Source: Maricaulis sp036231565
GTDB taxonomy: Bacteria > Pseudomonadota > Alphaproteobacteria > Caulobacterales > Maricaulaceae
NCBI GenBank assembly: GCA_036231565.1
Contig: JAZAHA010000014.1
Coordinates: forward strand, 37,585 to 101,584
Length of the DNA: 64,000 nt
Direction: 5' to 3'
Below the pieces are notes generated by a model. That model had not been told where the DNA came from. It saw only the letters and a list, made by a program, of their open reading frames with translations, and made no database searches. Of this stretch, positions 1 to 8,665 are shown in pieces; position 1 is the first letter of the stretch; each line of letters begins with the position of its first letter. The translations under genes and the position numbers were made by a program.

Positions 1-784
1 GGTCCGCCGACAGGCCGCCGAACTCGGCGACCAGCTGGCCGCCGCCGGTATCGGAGAGCTGGTCGGCATGCAGTTTCACCGGCAGGCCGGCCGCCTTGGC
101 GGCGATGAAGAGGCGGCGCGTCTCTTCCGGCGAGAAGGCAATGCCCTCGCAATAGGCATCGACCGCATCGGCCAGCCCCGTCCGCGCGGCCTCGCGCACC
201 AGCGGAATGCAGACCTCGTCGATATAGGCGCCCGAGCGGCCCTCATATTCCACCGGCACGGTGTGCGCCGCCAGGAGGGTCGCGGAAATGCGCATGCCCG
301 AGGCCAGGCCGACCCCGCGCGCGGCCTTCAGCTGCGCCAGCTCGCTGTCATGGGTCAGGCCATAGCCCGACTTGATCTCGACCGTGCCGGCGCCTTCCAG
401 CGCATAGGCATCCAGCCGCGACAGTGCTCCGGCAGCCAGTTCGGCCGCACCGGCCTTGCGCGTCGCCTCGACCGTCTTGCGAATCCCGCCGCCGGCGCGG
501 GCGATGGCGGCATAATCCTCGCCCGCCAGCTTGCGCTCATACTCGTCCGAGCGGTCGCCGGCGAAGACGAGATGGGTGTGGCAATCGACCAGGGCCGGCG
601 TGATCCAGCGCCCGTCCATATTCTCGGTGACGGCGGCTTCGCCCGGGACTTGCGACATCGGTCCGGCCCAGGCGATCCGCTCGCCGGAAATCCCGATCGC
701 GCCGCCCTCGATGGCGCCATACGCGGCACCGCCGGGCACCATTGTCGCCAGGCGCGCATTCGTGAGAAGACGGTCGAATTGCAT
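1..784 (-). CDS. hutI: Imidazolonepropionase (partial, C-terminus beyond window)
   Basis: Amidohydrolase of histidine degradation that converts imidazolone-5-propionate to N-formimino-L-glutamate in the cytoplasm. The minus-strand frame opens at an ATG at 782-784 and stays open to the window edge, giving about 261 residues (the family is about 400), so the C-terminus is missing. Visible family motifs are the metal-binding DCHTHLVFAG near residue 65, the substrate-binding SGYGLT segment, AHTVPVEYEG and HADQLSDTGGG. It is transcribed divergently from hutF, with a 78-bp gap that carries a palindrome of the HutC operator type. Its product is the HutF substrate, which supports the assignment strongly. 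Confidence 0.93.
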   Translation of the reverse strand, partial: MQFDRLLTNARLATMVPGGAAYGAIEGGAIGISGERIAWAGPMSQVPGEAAVTENMDGRWITPALVDCHTHLVFAGDRSDEYERKLAGEDYAAIARAGGGIRKTVEATRKAGAAELAAGALSRLDAYALEGAGTVEIKSGYGLTHDSELAQLKAARGVGLASGMRISATLLAAHTVPVEYEGRSGAYIDEVCIPLVREAARTGLADAVDAYCEGIAFSPEETRRLFIAAKAAGLPVKLHADQLSDTGGGQLVAEFGGLSAD

Positions 785-807
785 GGGACGGCCTTTGCAT
801 GCGACTA

Positions 808-821
808 ATTGTCTATACAAT
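808..821. promoter_or_regulatory. Candidate HutC operator between hutI and hutF
   Basis: Near-perfect palindrome ATTGTCTATACAAT in the 78-bp divergent hutI/hutF gap. The five outer bases on each side are fully symmetric. GntR-family HutC repressors bind TTGTATATACAA-like sites, and hutC itself lies just downstream of hutF. A -35-like TTGCAT (795-800) with TACAAT (816-821) would place the operator over the hutF -10 region. The operator role is inferred from position and symmetry. Confidence 0.6.
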
Positions 822-862
822 AAATTCCTCAAACCGAGTCTGTCCAGCGGGGTCATGCCGCC

Positions 863-2230
863 ATGGCTGAATTTTATTGCCGGTCCGCCCTTCTGCCCGA
901 TGGCTGGGCCGATAGCGTTTCGATCCGTGTCGACGAGGCCGGCCTGATCGCCGATATCCGTCCCGCCACACCGCCCGCCAAGGACGCGACACGGCTGGGC
1001 ACAGTCGTGCCGGGCCTGGCCAATCTGCACTCGCACAGCTTCCAGCGCGCCATGGCCGGTCTCACCGAGCGCCGCGGCGAGGGCGAGGACAGTTTCTGGT
1101 CCTGGCGGCAATTGATGTACGCCTTCAACGACCGCCTCACCCCGGACCATGTCGAGGCGATTGCCGCCTGGGTCCAGGTGGAGATGCTGGAGAGCGGCTT
1201 CACCTCTGTGGGCGAATTCCACTATCTCCATCACGGCCCGGACGGCACACCCTATGACGACCGTGCCGAGATGGCCGGGCGGATCTGCGCCGCTGCCGCC
1301 TCGACCGGCATCGCCCTCACCCTGCTGCCTGTCTATTACCGCTATAGCGGTTTCAACGCCGCCCCGGCCAGCCATGGCCAGCGCCGTTTCCTGCATGATC
1401 CGGACAGCTATGCCGCCCTCATCGAGGCCGCGCGGAGGCATGTCACAGCCCTGCCCCATGCCCGGCTGGGCCTGGCGCCGCACTCCCTGCGCGCCGCCCC
1501 CGTTAAGGATATTTCTGCCATTCTGCCACTTGTGGAAAACGCCCCGTTCCACATCCATATTGCCGAGCAGACACAAGAGGTTGAGGATTGTATCGCGGCG
1601 ACGGGACAGCGCCCGGTCGCCCATCTGATGGAGCATGTCGCGGTTAATGCCGACTGGTGCCTCGTCCACGCGACCCATATGGATACGGACGAAACGACCG
1701 CCCTCGCCCGCTCCGGCGCGGTGGCCGGCCTGTGTCCGCTGACCGAAGCCAATCTGGGCGACGGGCTCTTTCCGGCACAGACCTATCTCGAGGCCGGCGG
1801 CCGGATCGGCATCGGCTCGGACAGCCATATCCGCATCGACCTGGCCGAGGAGCTGCGCCTGCTGGAATACGGCGTCCGCCTGACCGCGCGCCGCCGCAAT
1901 GCGCTCGCCGCGCCCGGCCGCTCGACCGGCCGCACCCTGTTCGAGGCCGCCCTCGCCGGCGGTGCACAGGCCCTGAAACAGCCCGCCGCCGGTCTCGCCC
2001 CCGGCCAGCGCGCCGATTTCGTCGAACTGGACACGGATAATCCGCACCTGACGGGACGATCTGCGGACGCCTTGCTGGACAGCTGGATATTCTGCGGCGA
2101 CAAGGGGTGTATCCGGTCGGTGCATGTCGGGGGACAGGCGCAGGTGTCAGCGGGCCGCGCCCGGGCGCGGGACAGCGCGCTGGCCGCCTATCGCACCGCC
2201 ATTGCGGACCTGCTGCACGGAGGGGGCTGA
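863..2230 (+). CDS. hutF: Formimidoylglutamate deiminase
   Basis: Amidohydrolase that deiminates N-formimino-L-glutamate to N-formyl-L-glutamate plus ammonia, the second-to-last step of the five-enzyme histidine utilisation route. The product has 455 residues, the usual family length. The metal-binding LHSHSFQRAMAG motif lies at about residues 55-66, followed by HIHIAEQTQEVEDC, a central VHATHMD histidine and the IGSDSHIRID segment carrying the catalytic aspartate. Its stop codon overlaps the hutC start (TGATG), so the two are translationally coupled. Having HutF rather than a formiminoglutamase points to the HutF/HutG branch. HutH, HutU and HutG are not in this window. Confidence 0.93.
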   Translation: MAEFYCRSALLPDGWADSVSIRVDEAGLIADIRPATPPAKDATRLGTVVPGLANLHSHSFQRAMAGLTERRGEGEDSFWSWRQLMYAFNDRLTPDHVEAIAAWVQVEMLESGFTSVGEFHYLHHGPDGTPYDDRAEMAGRICAAAASTGIALTLLPVYYRYSGFNAAPASHGQRRFLHDPDSYAALIEAARRHVTALPHARLGLAPHSLRAAPVKDISAILPLVENAPFHIHIAEQTQEVEDCIAATGQRPVAHLMEHVAVNADWCLVHATHMDTDETTALARSGAVAGLCPLTEANLGDGLFPAQTYLEAGGRIGIGSDSHIRIDLAEELRLLEYGVRLTARRRNALAAPGRSTGRTLFEAALAGGAQALKQPAAGLAPGQRADFVELDTDNPHLTGRSADALLDSWIFCGDKGCIRSVHVGGQAQVSAGRARARDSALAAYRTAIADLLHGGG

Positions 2231-2967
2231 TGCCGCAGATCGAGGCCATCGAACTGGACGGACACGGACCGGTCTACGACCAGATCAAGCGCGCCGTCAC
2301 GGCACAGATCCGCTCCGGTGCCTGGAAACCCGGCGACCGCCTGCCCTCGGAGGCCGACCTGTCGCAATCGCTGGCCACCGCCCGCATGACCGTCAACCGC
2401 GCCCTGCGCGAGCTGACCGAGGACGGGCTTCTCGTCCGCCGCCGCCGCGCCGGGACCTTCGTGGCCCAGCCCGACGCTCCCGCCGCCCTGCTGAAAATCG
2501 TCGACATGGCGAAAGCCATCCCGGCGCGCGGCCAGGTTTATGGTTATGTCTGCGAAACCGACGACACGGTGCCCGCCTCGCCCGAAATCGCCAGAGCGAT
2601 GCGCCTGCCGCCCGGTGCCCGCCTGCAGCACGTGGAATGCCTGCACACCGCCGACGGCGAGACCGTCGAGTTCGAGGAACGCTGGATCAATCTTGCCCTG
2701 CTGCCCGGCGCCGCCAAGGCCGATTTCGACACCGAAGGACCCGGCGGCTGGCTGCTGCGCGCCGCGCCTTGGACCGAAGCCGAACACACCGTCTCCGCCG
2801 TCAATGCCGATACCGAGCTGGCCCGCCGTCTCGGCGTCGAGCCCGGCGCGGCCTGCCTCGTACTGGAGCGCCGCACCTTCCAGGGCAATGACGTCGTCAC
2901 CTATGCCCGCCTCACCCATCCAGGCTCGCGCCACTCCATGACCGAACGCTTCAGCCCGCAGGGATGA
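2230..2967 (+). CDS. hutC: Histidine utilization repressor, GntR family
   Basis: Transcription repressor of 245 residues. The N-terminal winged helix-turn-helix of the GntR family covers about residues 10-75 (YDQIKRAVTAQIRSGAWKPG, then RLPSEADLSQSLATARMTV). It is followed by a UTRA ligand-binding domain with the typical ERWINLALLPGA and PGAACLVLERRTF stretches. In characterised systems HutC senses urocanate and releases the hut promoters. The start chosen is the ATG overlapping the hutF stop. A longer reading from 2107 lies entirely within hutF and is unlikely. Linkage to hutF/hutI and the palindrome at 808-821 make the specific name safe. Confidence 0.9.
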   Translation: MPQIEAIELDGHGPVYDQIKRAVTAQIRSGAWKPGDRLPSEADLSQSLATARMTVNRALRELTEDGLLVRRRRAGTFVAQPDAPAALLKIVDMAKAIPARGQVYGYVCETDDTVPASPEIARAMRLPPGARLQHVECLHTADGETVEFEERWINLALLPGAAKADFDTEGPGGWLLRAAPWTEAEHTVSAVNADTELARRLGVEPGAACLVLERRTFQGNDVVTYARLTHPGSRHSMTERFSPQG

Positions 2968-2977
2968 ATGCCGGCGG

Positions 2978-4903
2978 CTAGTCTCCGCTGGTCAGCGTAC
3001 CGAGAATCTCCGACCGCAACCGCTCAAACTCGTCCGCATCGATCATGCCGGCCTCGCGCAACTCCTCCAGCTCGCGCATGCGCTCGACGGTCGAACGCGG
3101 CACAGCGGGCGGCGCGGAGGCAGGGGCTGAAGCTGCAGCCATCCGGCGCTGACCGCGCGCGATCTGTGCGGCACGCTCGGCAGCCGCGCCGGTCAGCATG
3201 TGCTGCGGCGCCTCGCCGCGCAGATAGGTCTGCAGCCGCGGATTCCCCTGCGCCGCGATCATGTCGGCAAGCCGGGACAGGGTCCGCGCCACGCCCTCCA
3301 TTGTCGAAACGCCCATCGCACGGGAACTGTTCAGGCTCATATCGTTCGGCCGCACATGGTATTCCTCGGTGCGGATTGTCGTATCGATGAGGGTCTCGCC
3401 CTCGAAACAGACCTGTACACCGGTTCCCAGCCGGGCGTGAATACCGCGATTGGGGAACAGCCTGTGGGCATACTGATAGTCGAGCCCGGTTACAGTCACC
3501 ACCAGCGGCGCGGCACTGTCCTCGACACGGGCGACAGCCTGCGCCGACGCGAACCGGTCCTGCAGCAATTCCGGGCCGATATCCAGATAGGCCTTGCCCA
3601 GGGCGAGGTGCGATGTCCGCGCCGCGCCGGCAAAGGAGGCCGGGCTGCCGGACCAGACAATGCCCAGAATGTCCGGCGGCAGGTGCAGCGAGACCGGCGC
3701 GTTGTATCGTGCACCCAGCGGGCGCTCTTCCAGGTTGGCCGTATCGAACTCGAAGGCCACATCGGTCAGGAGCCCGGCCGACACCGACTGCGCCATCTGG
3801 GCTTCGATGGCATAGGCATCGACACCGTTCTGTTCGGCCGCGGCATACAACTGGGTCCGGAACTCCCGCACCCGGCGATTGCCCTCATCCTCCCGCACCT
3901 CACCCTCAAAACCGGGCTGGAAACCGGATGCAGGACCACACGCCATCACCAGATAGGGCTGCGGTGTATTCTGCTCGGCCAGGGCGGCACGATAGGCATC
4001 GATCACCGCCTGCCGGCGTTCGCGCGCCCGGCGGCGCATATGCTCGGCCTCGACATATTCGTGCAGGTCGAAATAGGTCTGGAGATTCTGCCGCGTGGCG
4101 CGGTGGTAGAAATAATTGAACAGCCGCCGCGGCTCGGGCTCATAGCCCAGGATCTCGCGCACCATCGCCGGATAGGACCGGGTGTAGAGCCCGCCCACCC
4201 CGCCGCCACTGGAGGTGTAGTCGGTCGCCGTCAGCTCATCCATGAAGGGCTGTTGTGTAAAGCGCTCGAACAGCTGCGCCTCGAAGGCCCGCGCCCTGAT
4301 CTGGGCCTGCGACCCGACCGGCAGCGCATAGCTGGGCATGAAGGCATAGCTGTCATCGTCGATATAGCCGTAGAAGGGCTCGTTCAGCTGGTCGACCATC
4401 GGCGCGCGCAAGCGGGTATATTCCGCTGCGACCTGCTCCTCCACCCAGCGATAGGAGTCGTGGTCGTAAAGCTGGGCGGCCCATTCATCGGTCACCCGGT
4501 CGATCTGCTGCGCGGCGCTCTGCACCAGTTCGATATACTGGCCGACGCCGGGCAGATAGGCCGACAGGATTTCCGGCCCCGCCAGCTGTGCCGCACCGCG
4601 CCAGTCGCGCTCCAGCGCCGCAGCGATGGTCTCGAACACCTTCTCGCCGGTCTCGCGCTCCAGCGCCGATCCGAAGACATGTTCGGTGGCCGTCTCGGCC
4701 GCCTCCCACAGCCCGTCCTCGACCGGCGAGCCGGACAGTGCCTTCAGCTCGTTCCACAACTCATCGTCGGAGCGTTCCGCCGGCGCCGTTGCGGCCGGCA
4801 CAGCCTGCGCTGCCGCCTGTCCGGCCGCCTGGGCCGAAACCTCATCCAGTCCCGCCGCACCCAGGCACAGGGCCAGCGCCGTTGTCATCCACAAGCGATC
4901 CAC
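2978..4903 (-). CDS. Exported protein of unknown function with C-terminal SHOCT-like domain
   Basis: Protein of 641 residues with no recognised catalytic domain. It begins with an export signal (hydrophobic stretch TTALALCLGAAGLDEVSAQA). The long body is rich in Tyr, Arg and Glu and is probably helical. The last 35 residues (RMRELEELREAGMIDADEFE and onward) match the SHOCT pattern of short C-terminal oligomerisation domains. The GTG start at 4903 follows an AGGGGGA ribosome-binding site; an ATG at 4888 is an alternative. It ends 10 bp from the convergent hutC. No operon partner suggests a role. Confidence 0.75.
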   Translation of the reverse strand: MDRLWMTTALALCLGAAGLDEVSAQAAGQAAAQAVPAATAPAERSDDELWNELKALSGSPVEDGLWEAAETATEHVFGSALERETGEKVFETIAAALERDWRGAAQLAGPEILSAYLPGVGQYIELVQSAAQQIDRVTDEWAAQLYDHDSYRWVEEQVAAEYTRLRAPMVDQLNEPFYGYIDDDSYAFMPSYALPVGSQAQIRARAFEAQLFERFTQQPFMDELTATDYTSSGGGVGGLYTRSYPAMVREILGYEPEPRRLFNYFYHRATRQNLQTYFDLHEYVEAEHMRRRARERRQAVIDAYRAALAEQNTPQPYLVMACGPASGFQPGFEGEVREDEGNRRVREFRTQLYAAAEQNGVDAYAIEAQMAQSVSAGLLTDVAFEFDTANLEERPLGARYNAPVSLHLPPDILGIVWSGSPASFAGAARTSHLALGKAYLDIGPELLQDRFASAQAVARVEDSAAPLVVTVTGLDYQYAHRLFPNRGIHARLGTGVQVCFEGETLIDTTIRTEEYHVRPNDMSLNSSRAMGVSTMEGVARTLSRLADMIAAQGNPRLQTYLRGEAPQHMLTGAAAERAAQIARGQRRMAAASAPASAPPAVPRSTVERMRELEELREAGMIDADEFERLRSEILGTLTSGD

Positions 4904-5006
4904 GCCATCCCCCTGGCTCTGCCGTCATCGCAGCAGATTGGGCGCAGCACGGCGCGATGCGCAATAGCACAAACGGACAGGTTGACCGGCTATTGCGGCC
5001 CTGTCC

Positions 5007-6200
5007 CTACTCCTCCACCGCCGCCATCAGCCGGCGGATGAATTCGCCGCGCTGGCCGGCATCAATCCAGCGGACGACGGCGACGATGTCATGCTCGGGG
5101 TCGATGAAGATCATGTTCGCGCCGGCACCCAGATAGGCAAAGCTTCCGGCCGGAGCCTCCTCCACGGCAATCGCCGCGCGCTCATCGCCCGGCGTATTGA
5201 GGAAGAAATTCATATAGCCATAGGACGGCATCACATCGGTCGGCGTCAGCGAGCGCTCATACCAGCTCTCCGACAGCAATTGCTCGCCATCCCAGTTGCC
5301 GCGATGAAGACCCAGCAGGCCGAAGCGCGCCTGGTCATAGGCCGAGATCATCATGCCGCCGCCCCAATGGCCGCCGCCGGAGACCGACCACATCGTCTCG
5401 CCGCCGATCTCGACATGACTGTTCTCATAGCCATGCCACTCCCAGGTGCCGGACGATCCGATCGGGTCCATGATCCGCTCGGCCAGCACGTCGGGCAGCG
5501 GGCGCTGCCAGACATGCAGTGCAGCCAGCGCCAGAGCATTCACGCGCACATCGTTGTATTCCCACGCAGAACCCGGCTCGGGCGGACCGGCAACAAGATC
5601 GCGCGCGGGATTGTCGCGCGCCGGACGGTCGGCCCAGGCCGGCTTGCCGAACAGCGTGCCCCACCAGCCCGAAGTCTGGCGCAGCATCTGGTCCCAGGTG
5701 ATCGGCGCATTGTGCAGCGTGCCGAAACGCTCGTCCGCGACATAGCCGGACACGGCATCGTCGACGCTGGCGATCAGCCCGTCATCCACCGCCAGCCCCA
5801 CCGTGTGCGACAGGAAGCTCTTGGAGATGGAGAACGTCATGTCGACCCGTTCCAGATCGCCCCACTCGGCGACGATATAGCCATCGCGCAGGATGATCCC
5901 CGCCGGACCGCCGCGCGGCCGCAACGCGCCCACCGGGCTGGAATGCGGCTCGAACGCCCAGGTCAGCGGCACCATGACGGACAGGTCACGCACATCGACC
6001 CCCGTCCAGCCGTCCGGCGGCGCGGTCTCGTTGGCGATGGCGAAATCCACGGCAGCCTGCAAGGCAACAGGATCCAGCCCCATCTCCACCGCCTCCCGCC
6101 GCTCCCAGCCCGCATCGCCCCGCGGCGGGAAATAGTCCTGCGCGGTCGCGGTGGCTGTGAGGTTCAGGGCAGCTGCGGCGGCGGTCAGAAAGTACTTCAT
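5007..6200 (-). CDS. Serine beta-lactamase-family hydrolase (class C-like)
   Basis: Secreted or periplasmic serine hydrolase of the beta-lactamase/penicillin-binding-protein-like family, 397 residues. Visible features are a signal peptide (KYFLTAAAAALNLTATATAQ), the SxxK nucleophile motif as SISKSF, a Tyr-containing WEYNDVRVN that fits the YxN box, and GGHWGGGMMIS near the C-terminal third. Family members include esterases, D-amino-acid peptidases and true beta-lactamases, and the sequence does not decide which. The start chosen is the ATG at 6198-6200, preceded by GGGAGAA. An open frame continues upstream to 6449 but runs through a palindromic repeat and is not credible. Confidence 0.85.
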   Translation of the reverse strand: MKYFLTAAAAALNLTATATAQDYFPPRGDAGWERREAVEMGLDPVALQAAVDFAIANETAPPDGWTGVDVRDLSVMVPLTWAFEPHSSPVGALRPRGGPAGIILRDGYIVAEWGDLERVDMTFSISKSFLSHTVGLAVDDGLIASVDDAVSGYVADERFGTLHNAPITWDQMLRQTSGWWGTLFGKPAWADRPARDNPARDLVAGPPEPGSAWEYNDVRVNALALAALHVWQRPLPDVLAERIMDPIGSSGTWEWHGYENSHVEIGGETMWSVSGGGHWGGGMMISAYDQARFGLLGLHRGNWDGEQLLSESWYERSLTPTDVMPSYGYMNFFLNTPGDERAAIAVEEAPAGSFAYLGAGANMIFIDPEHDIVAVVRWIDAGQRGEFIRRLMAAVEE

Positions 6201-6241
6201 GCGGTTCTCCCGGTTGGCGACCTGATTGTTCCGACGCCCGC

Positions 6242-6411
6242 CATCCTTCCCCTTGATGGGGAAGGGGGACCGCGCCGAAGGCGTGGTGGATGGGGTGGCA
6301 GCGAAGTGTCGGAGGTTTCCAGCAAACCTGTCGGCGCCGGGCTTCACCCCTTCCGGCCCCTCCTTCGCCAAGGCTAAGGAGGGCCCACCTTCCCCATCAA
6401 GGGGAAGGATG
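6242..6411. repeat. Palindromic intergenic element bounded by 24-bp perfect inverted repeats
   Basis: A 170-bp element between the hydrolase and receptor genes. Positions 6242-6265 and 6388-6411 are exact reverse complements. Each arm is itself a hairpin (CCTTCCCC, short loop, GGGGAAGG). The interior holds a GCCGAAGGCG motif and a TCCTTCGCC/GGCTAAGGA hairpin. This resembles the dispersed palindromic repeats common between alphaproteobacterial genes. Transcripts from either strand would fold strongly here. No transposase or target duplication is visible. Confidence 0.8.
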
Positions 6412-6459
6412 ACGCTGTACTCCATCAGGCCCTGCCTTTGGTGCACCACAACCCTCGCC

Positions 6460-8457
6460 CTACCCCGTCACCCGAATACCCACAGTGACACCGCGCGGTT
6501 CGCCGGGGAAGTAGCGGGGGCTGCCGAAGGCGTAGTCGGCGCGCTCGGCATAGGCTTCGCCGGTGAGATTGCGGATGGCGCCGTAGAGGGTGGTGCGGCC
6601 GGTGACGCGGTATTGCGCGCGCAGGGTCAGAAGGTCGTGGCCCCCATAGGTGTTCAGATTGCCGGCATCGGTGAAATACGCGCCGACATGGGTCCATTCC
6701 AGCGACACGTCCGCCTGCGGCAGGGGCGTCCAGGCCAGGCGGCCGGTCCACAGCCAGCGCGGCGCCGTGTCGACATCATTGCCCTTTGCGATGCCCTCGC
6801 TGGCGGCGCTGACGGGACGGTCGAAGGCATAGGTGTGGCGCGCCCATGTGCCGGTCAGTCCCGCTTCCAGCGTGCCGGTCAGCGGCCAGGCGATGTCGAA
6901 CTCGACACCGTGATGATCGGTGGCCCCGTCGGTGACATTGAAACCGTCGGCATCGCGGAAGAAGACATTCGACTTTTCCATCGCAAAGGCCGTGATCTCG
7001 AGCCGCCCGGCGCCGACATCCTGGCGCCAGCCCAGCTCCGCACTGTCCAGGATTTCCGGCTCGATCCCGGCAATCGTCTGGCCGGGCTGCAACCGGTAGA
7101 GCTCGGCGGTCTGCGGCGCCCTCACCCCGCGCGCAACACGCCCGAATAGTGACGCATTTTCCGATACTTCAAACAGAAACCCGAAGTCTGGCGCGAAGGT
7201 GGAGAAGTCATCGCTGCGGTCGGGAAGGCGCAGATAGCGGCCGACCGATCCGTCCGCCAGACGGTTGTCATAGTCAAAGCGCGTCGCCTCCCAGCGGGCG
7301 CCGGCAATCAGGCTCAACCGCTCGCTCGCCTGCCAGCGGGTCCGGGCATAGAGCGCAGCTACGCGGGCATTGACGGCGTAGTCGTAATGATCGCCCTGGA
7401 CGAAGGAGAATTGCGTCGGGTTTTCCTGCGTTTCCGACAGCCAGCCGCGCGTCCATTCCAGATCGCTGCCCAGTGTGATCCGCCAGGCGCCGCGCTCGCG
7501 ATGCAGCGCGCCCTGCACGCCCGCCGAACGGTGCCCGCTTTCCTCCAGCGGATCGGTGGGGAAGAAATGCATGCGGAAATCCATCGCATTGGCGCGCCAA
7601 TAGGGCGTCAGCGACCAGCTCCAGCCCTCCGCCGCCTGACCGCGCAGCGCCAGGCTCATCCGGCCCGCAATGGCATCGCGGAAGGCTTCCGGATCGCCAT
7701 TGGCCCGCGCTGTGGCGCGGTCGCGATAGTCCGCGGCATAACCGGCCGTCTCCTGGTTCAGCTGCACCAGGGCGGCCGTAAAGCGCCAGTCGATCCCGCG
7801 CGCCTCGCCGTCGGCCCGCACCAGGGCGCGCACATGATCGAGACCGGCCGCCTCGCGCCAGCCCTCCTCGTGACGGGCAGACACCGCGATGAGGGCGGAC
7901 ACCGTCTCGCCCGGCCGCGTCAGCACGGCCTCGCCGCGATAACGTCCGAAACTGCCGGCCTCGGCAACAAGGCGCGAGGGCGTTGCGGCCGGGTCGGGCG
8001 TGCGCGTATTCACCAGACCGTGCAGGGCGTTGGAACCATAGAGCGACGGCCCCGGCCCGCGCAGCACTTCCACCGCACCGGCGAGCGGACCGATATCCTC
8101 GAACAGACCGTTCACATTGGCAAAGCCCGGTGCGCGCAGGGCAATCCCGTCTTCCAGATAGAGAAAACCGCCCGCCCCGGCCCCGCCCGTCAGGACGGGC
8201 GAGCGGATCGCGGTGAGATGTTCCGCGCCATTGCCGCGATGGATGAAGACCCCGGCTTCCCGGTTGAGCAGTTCGGCGGGATGCTGGGCCGCGATCTCCG
8301 CGATCTCCGCCGCACCGATGACGCCCAGCGACAGCGCTGCCGCGTCGCGCACCTCGCCGGTCCGGTCGCCGGTGACGGTGATGACCTCGTCCTGGGCGCT
8401 GGCCGGCACCGCTATACCGATTGCAACGACCAGTGCAACAAGCCCGGTTCTGGCCAT
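6460..8457 (-). CDS. TonB-dependent outer-membrane receptor
   Basis: Outer-membrane active-transport receptor, 665 residues. It has a signal peptide (GLVALVVAIGIAVPASAQ) and then a TonB-box-like DEVITVTG. The plug domain follows (VFIHRGNGAEHLTAIRSPVL, LRGPGPSLYGSNALHGLVNT), then a beta-barrel of alternating aromatic and polar strands ending in PRGVTVGIRVTG. The ATG at 8455-8457 follows GGGGAGGCGTGAA with good spacing. The substrate is unknown: no siderophore, vitamin B12 or metal gene is adjacent, and no cobalamin riboswitch is visible upstream. The plug organisation is like that of iron or vitamin B12 receptors, but the sequence does not choose between them. Confidence 0.9.
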   Translation of the reverse strand: MARTGLVALVVAIGIAVPASAQDEVITVTGDRTGEVRDAAALSLGVIGAAEIAEIAAQHPAELLNREAGVFIHRGNGAEHLTAIRSPVLTGGAGAGGFLYLEDGIALRAPGFANVNGLFEDIGPLAGAVEVLRGPGPSLYGSNALHGLVNTRTPDPAATPSRLVAEAGSFGRYRGEAVLTRPGETVSALIAVSARHEEGWREAAGLDHVRALVRADGEARGIDWRFTAALVQLNQETAGYAADYRDRATARANGDPEAFRDAIAGRMSLALRGQAAEGWSWSLTPYWRANAMDFRMHFFPTDPLEESGHRSAGVQGALHRERGAWRITLGSDLEWTRGWLSETQENPTQFSFVQGDHYDYAVNARVAALYARTRWQASERLSLIAGARWEATRFDYDNRLADGSVGRYLRLPDRSDDFSTFAPDFGFLFEVSENASLFGRVARGVRAPQTAELYRLQPGQTIAGIEPEILDSAELGWRQDVGAGRLEITAFAMEKSNVFFRDADGFNVTDGATDHHGVEFDIAWPLTGTLEAGLTGTWARHTYAFDRPVSAASEGIAKGNDVDTAPRWLWTGRLAWTPLPQADVSLEWTHVGAYFTDAGNLNTYGGHDLLTLRAQYRVTGRTTLYGAIRNLTGEAYAERADYAFGSPRYFPGEPRGVTVGIRVTG

Positions 8458-8474
8458 TTCACGCCTCCCCAAAA

Positions 8475-8660
8475 AGGTCAGACCCAAGGCTTCCCCTGCG
8501 TGAGCGGGGGAAGTGGCCGAACCCGGCCCTCGGGCCGGGTGCGGTCGAAGGGGGTGAGTCACAGGTGCGCGCTGGCGCGCTCTGCGCCGCTTCGCGCCGC
8601 CCCCTCAGTCCGCTTCGCGGACAGCTCCCCCGCAGGCGGGGCGAGCCCTGTCCAGCTCGG
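8475..8660. repeat. Mosaic of intergenic palindromes
   Basis: The 208-bp gap between the receptor start and the hisIE stop has no gene. It is packed with short hairpins: CTTCCCC...GGGGAAG near 8490-8512, ACCCGGCCC/GGGCCGGGT at 8521-8540, GTCCGCTTCGCGGAC near 8609-8623, and CCCCCGC/GCGGGG near 8627-8643. This is the usual composition of alphaproteobacterial dispersed repeats, and it could also stop or process the incoming his transcript. It lacks the U-run of a classical terminator. Confidence 0.6.
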
Positions 8661-8665
8661 CCCTT

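Noticed and set aside
3200..5041. 613-codon plus-strand frame opposite the SHOCT-tailed protein
   Set aside because: Antisense shadow produced by GC-rich codon bias; no domain, and the opposite strand has a signal peptide, ribosome-binding site and SHOCT motif.
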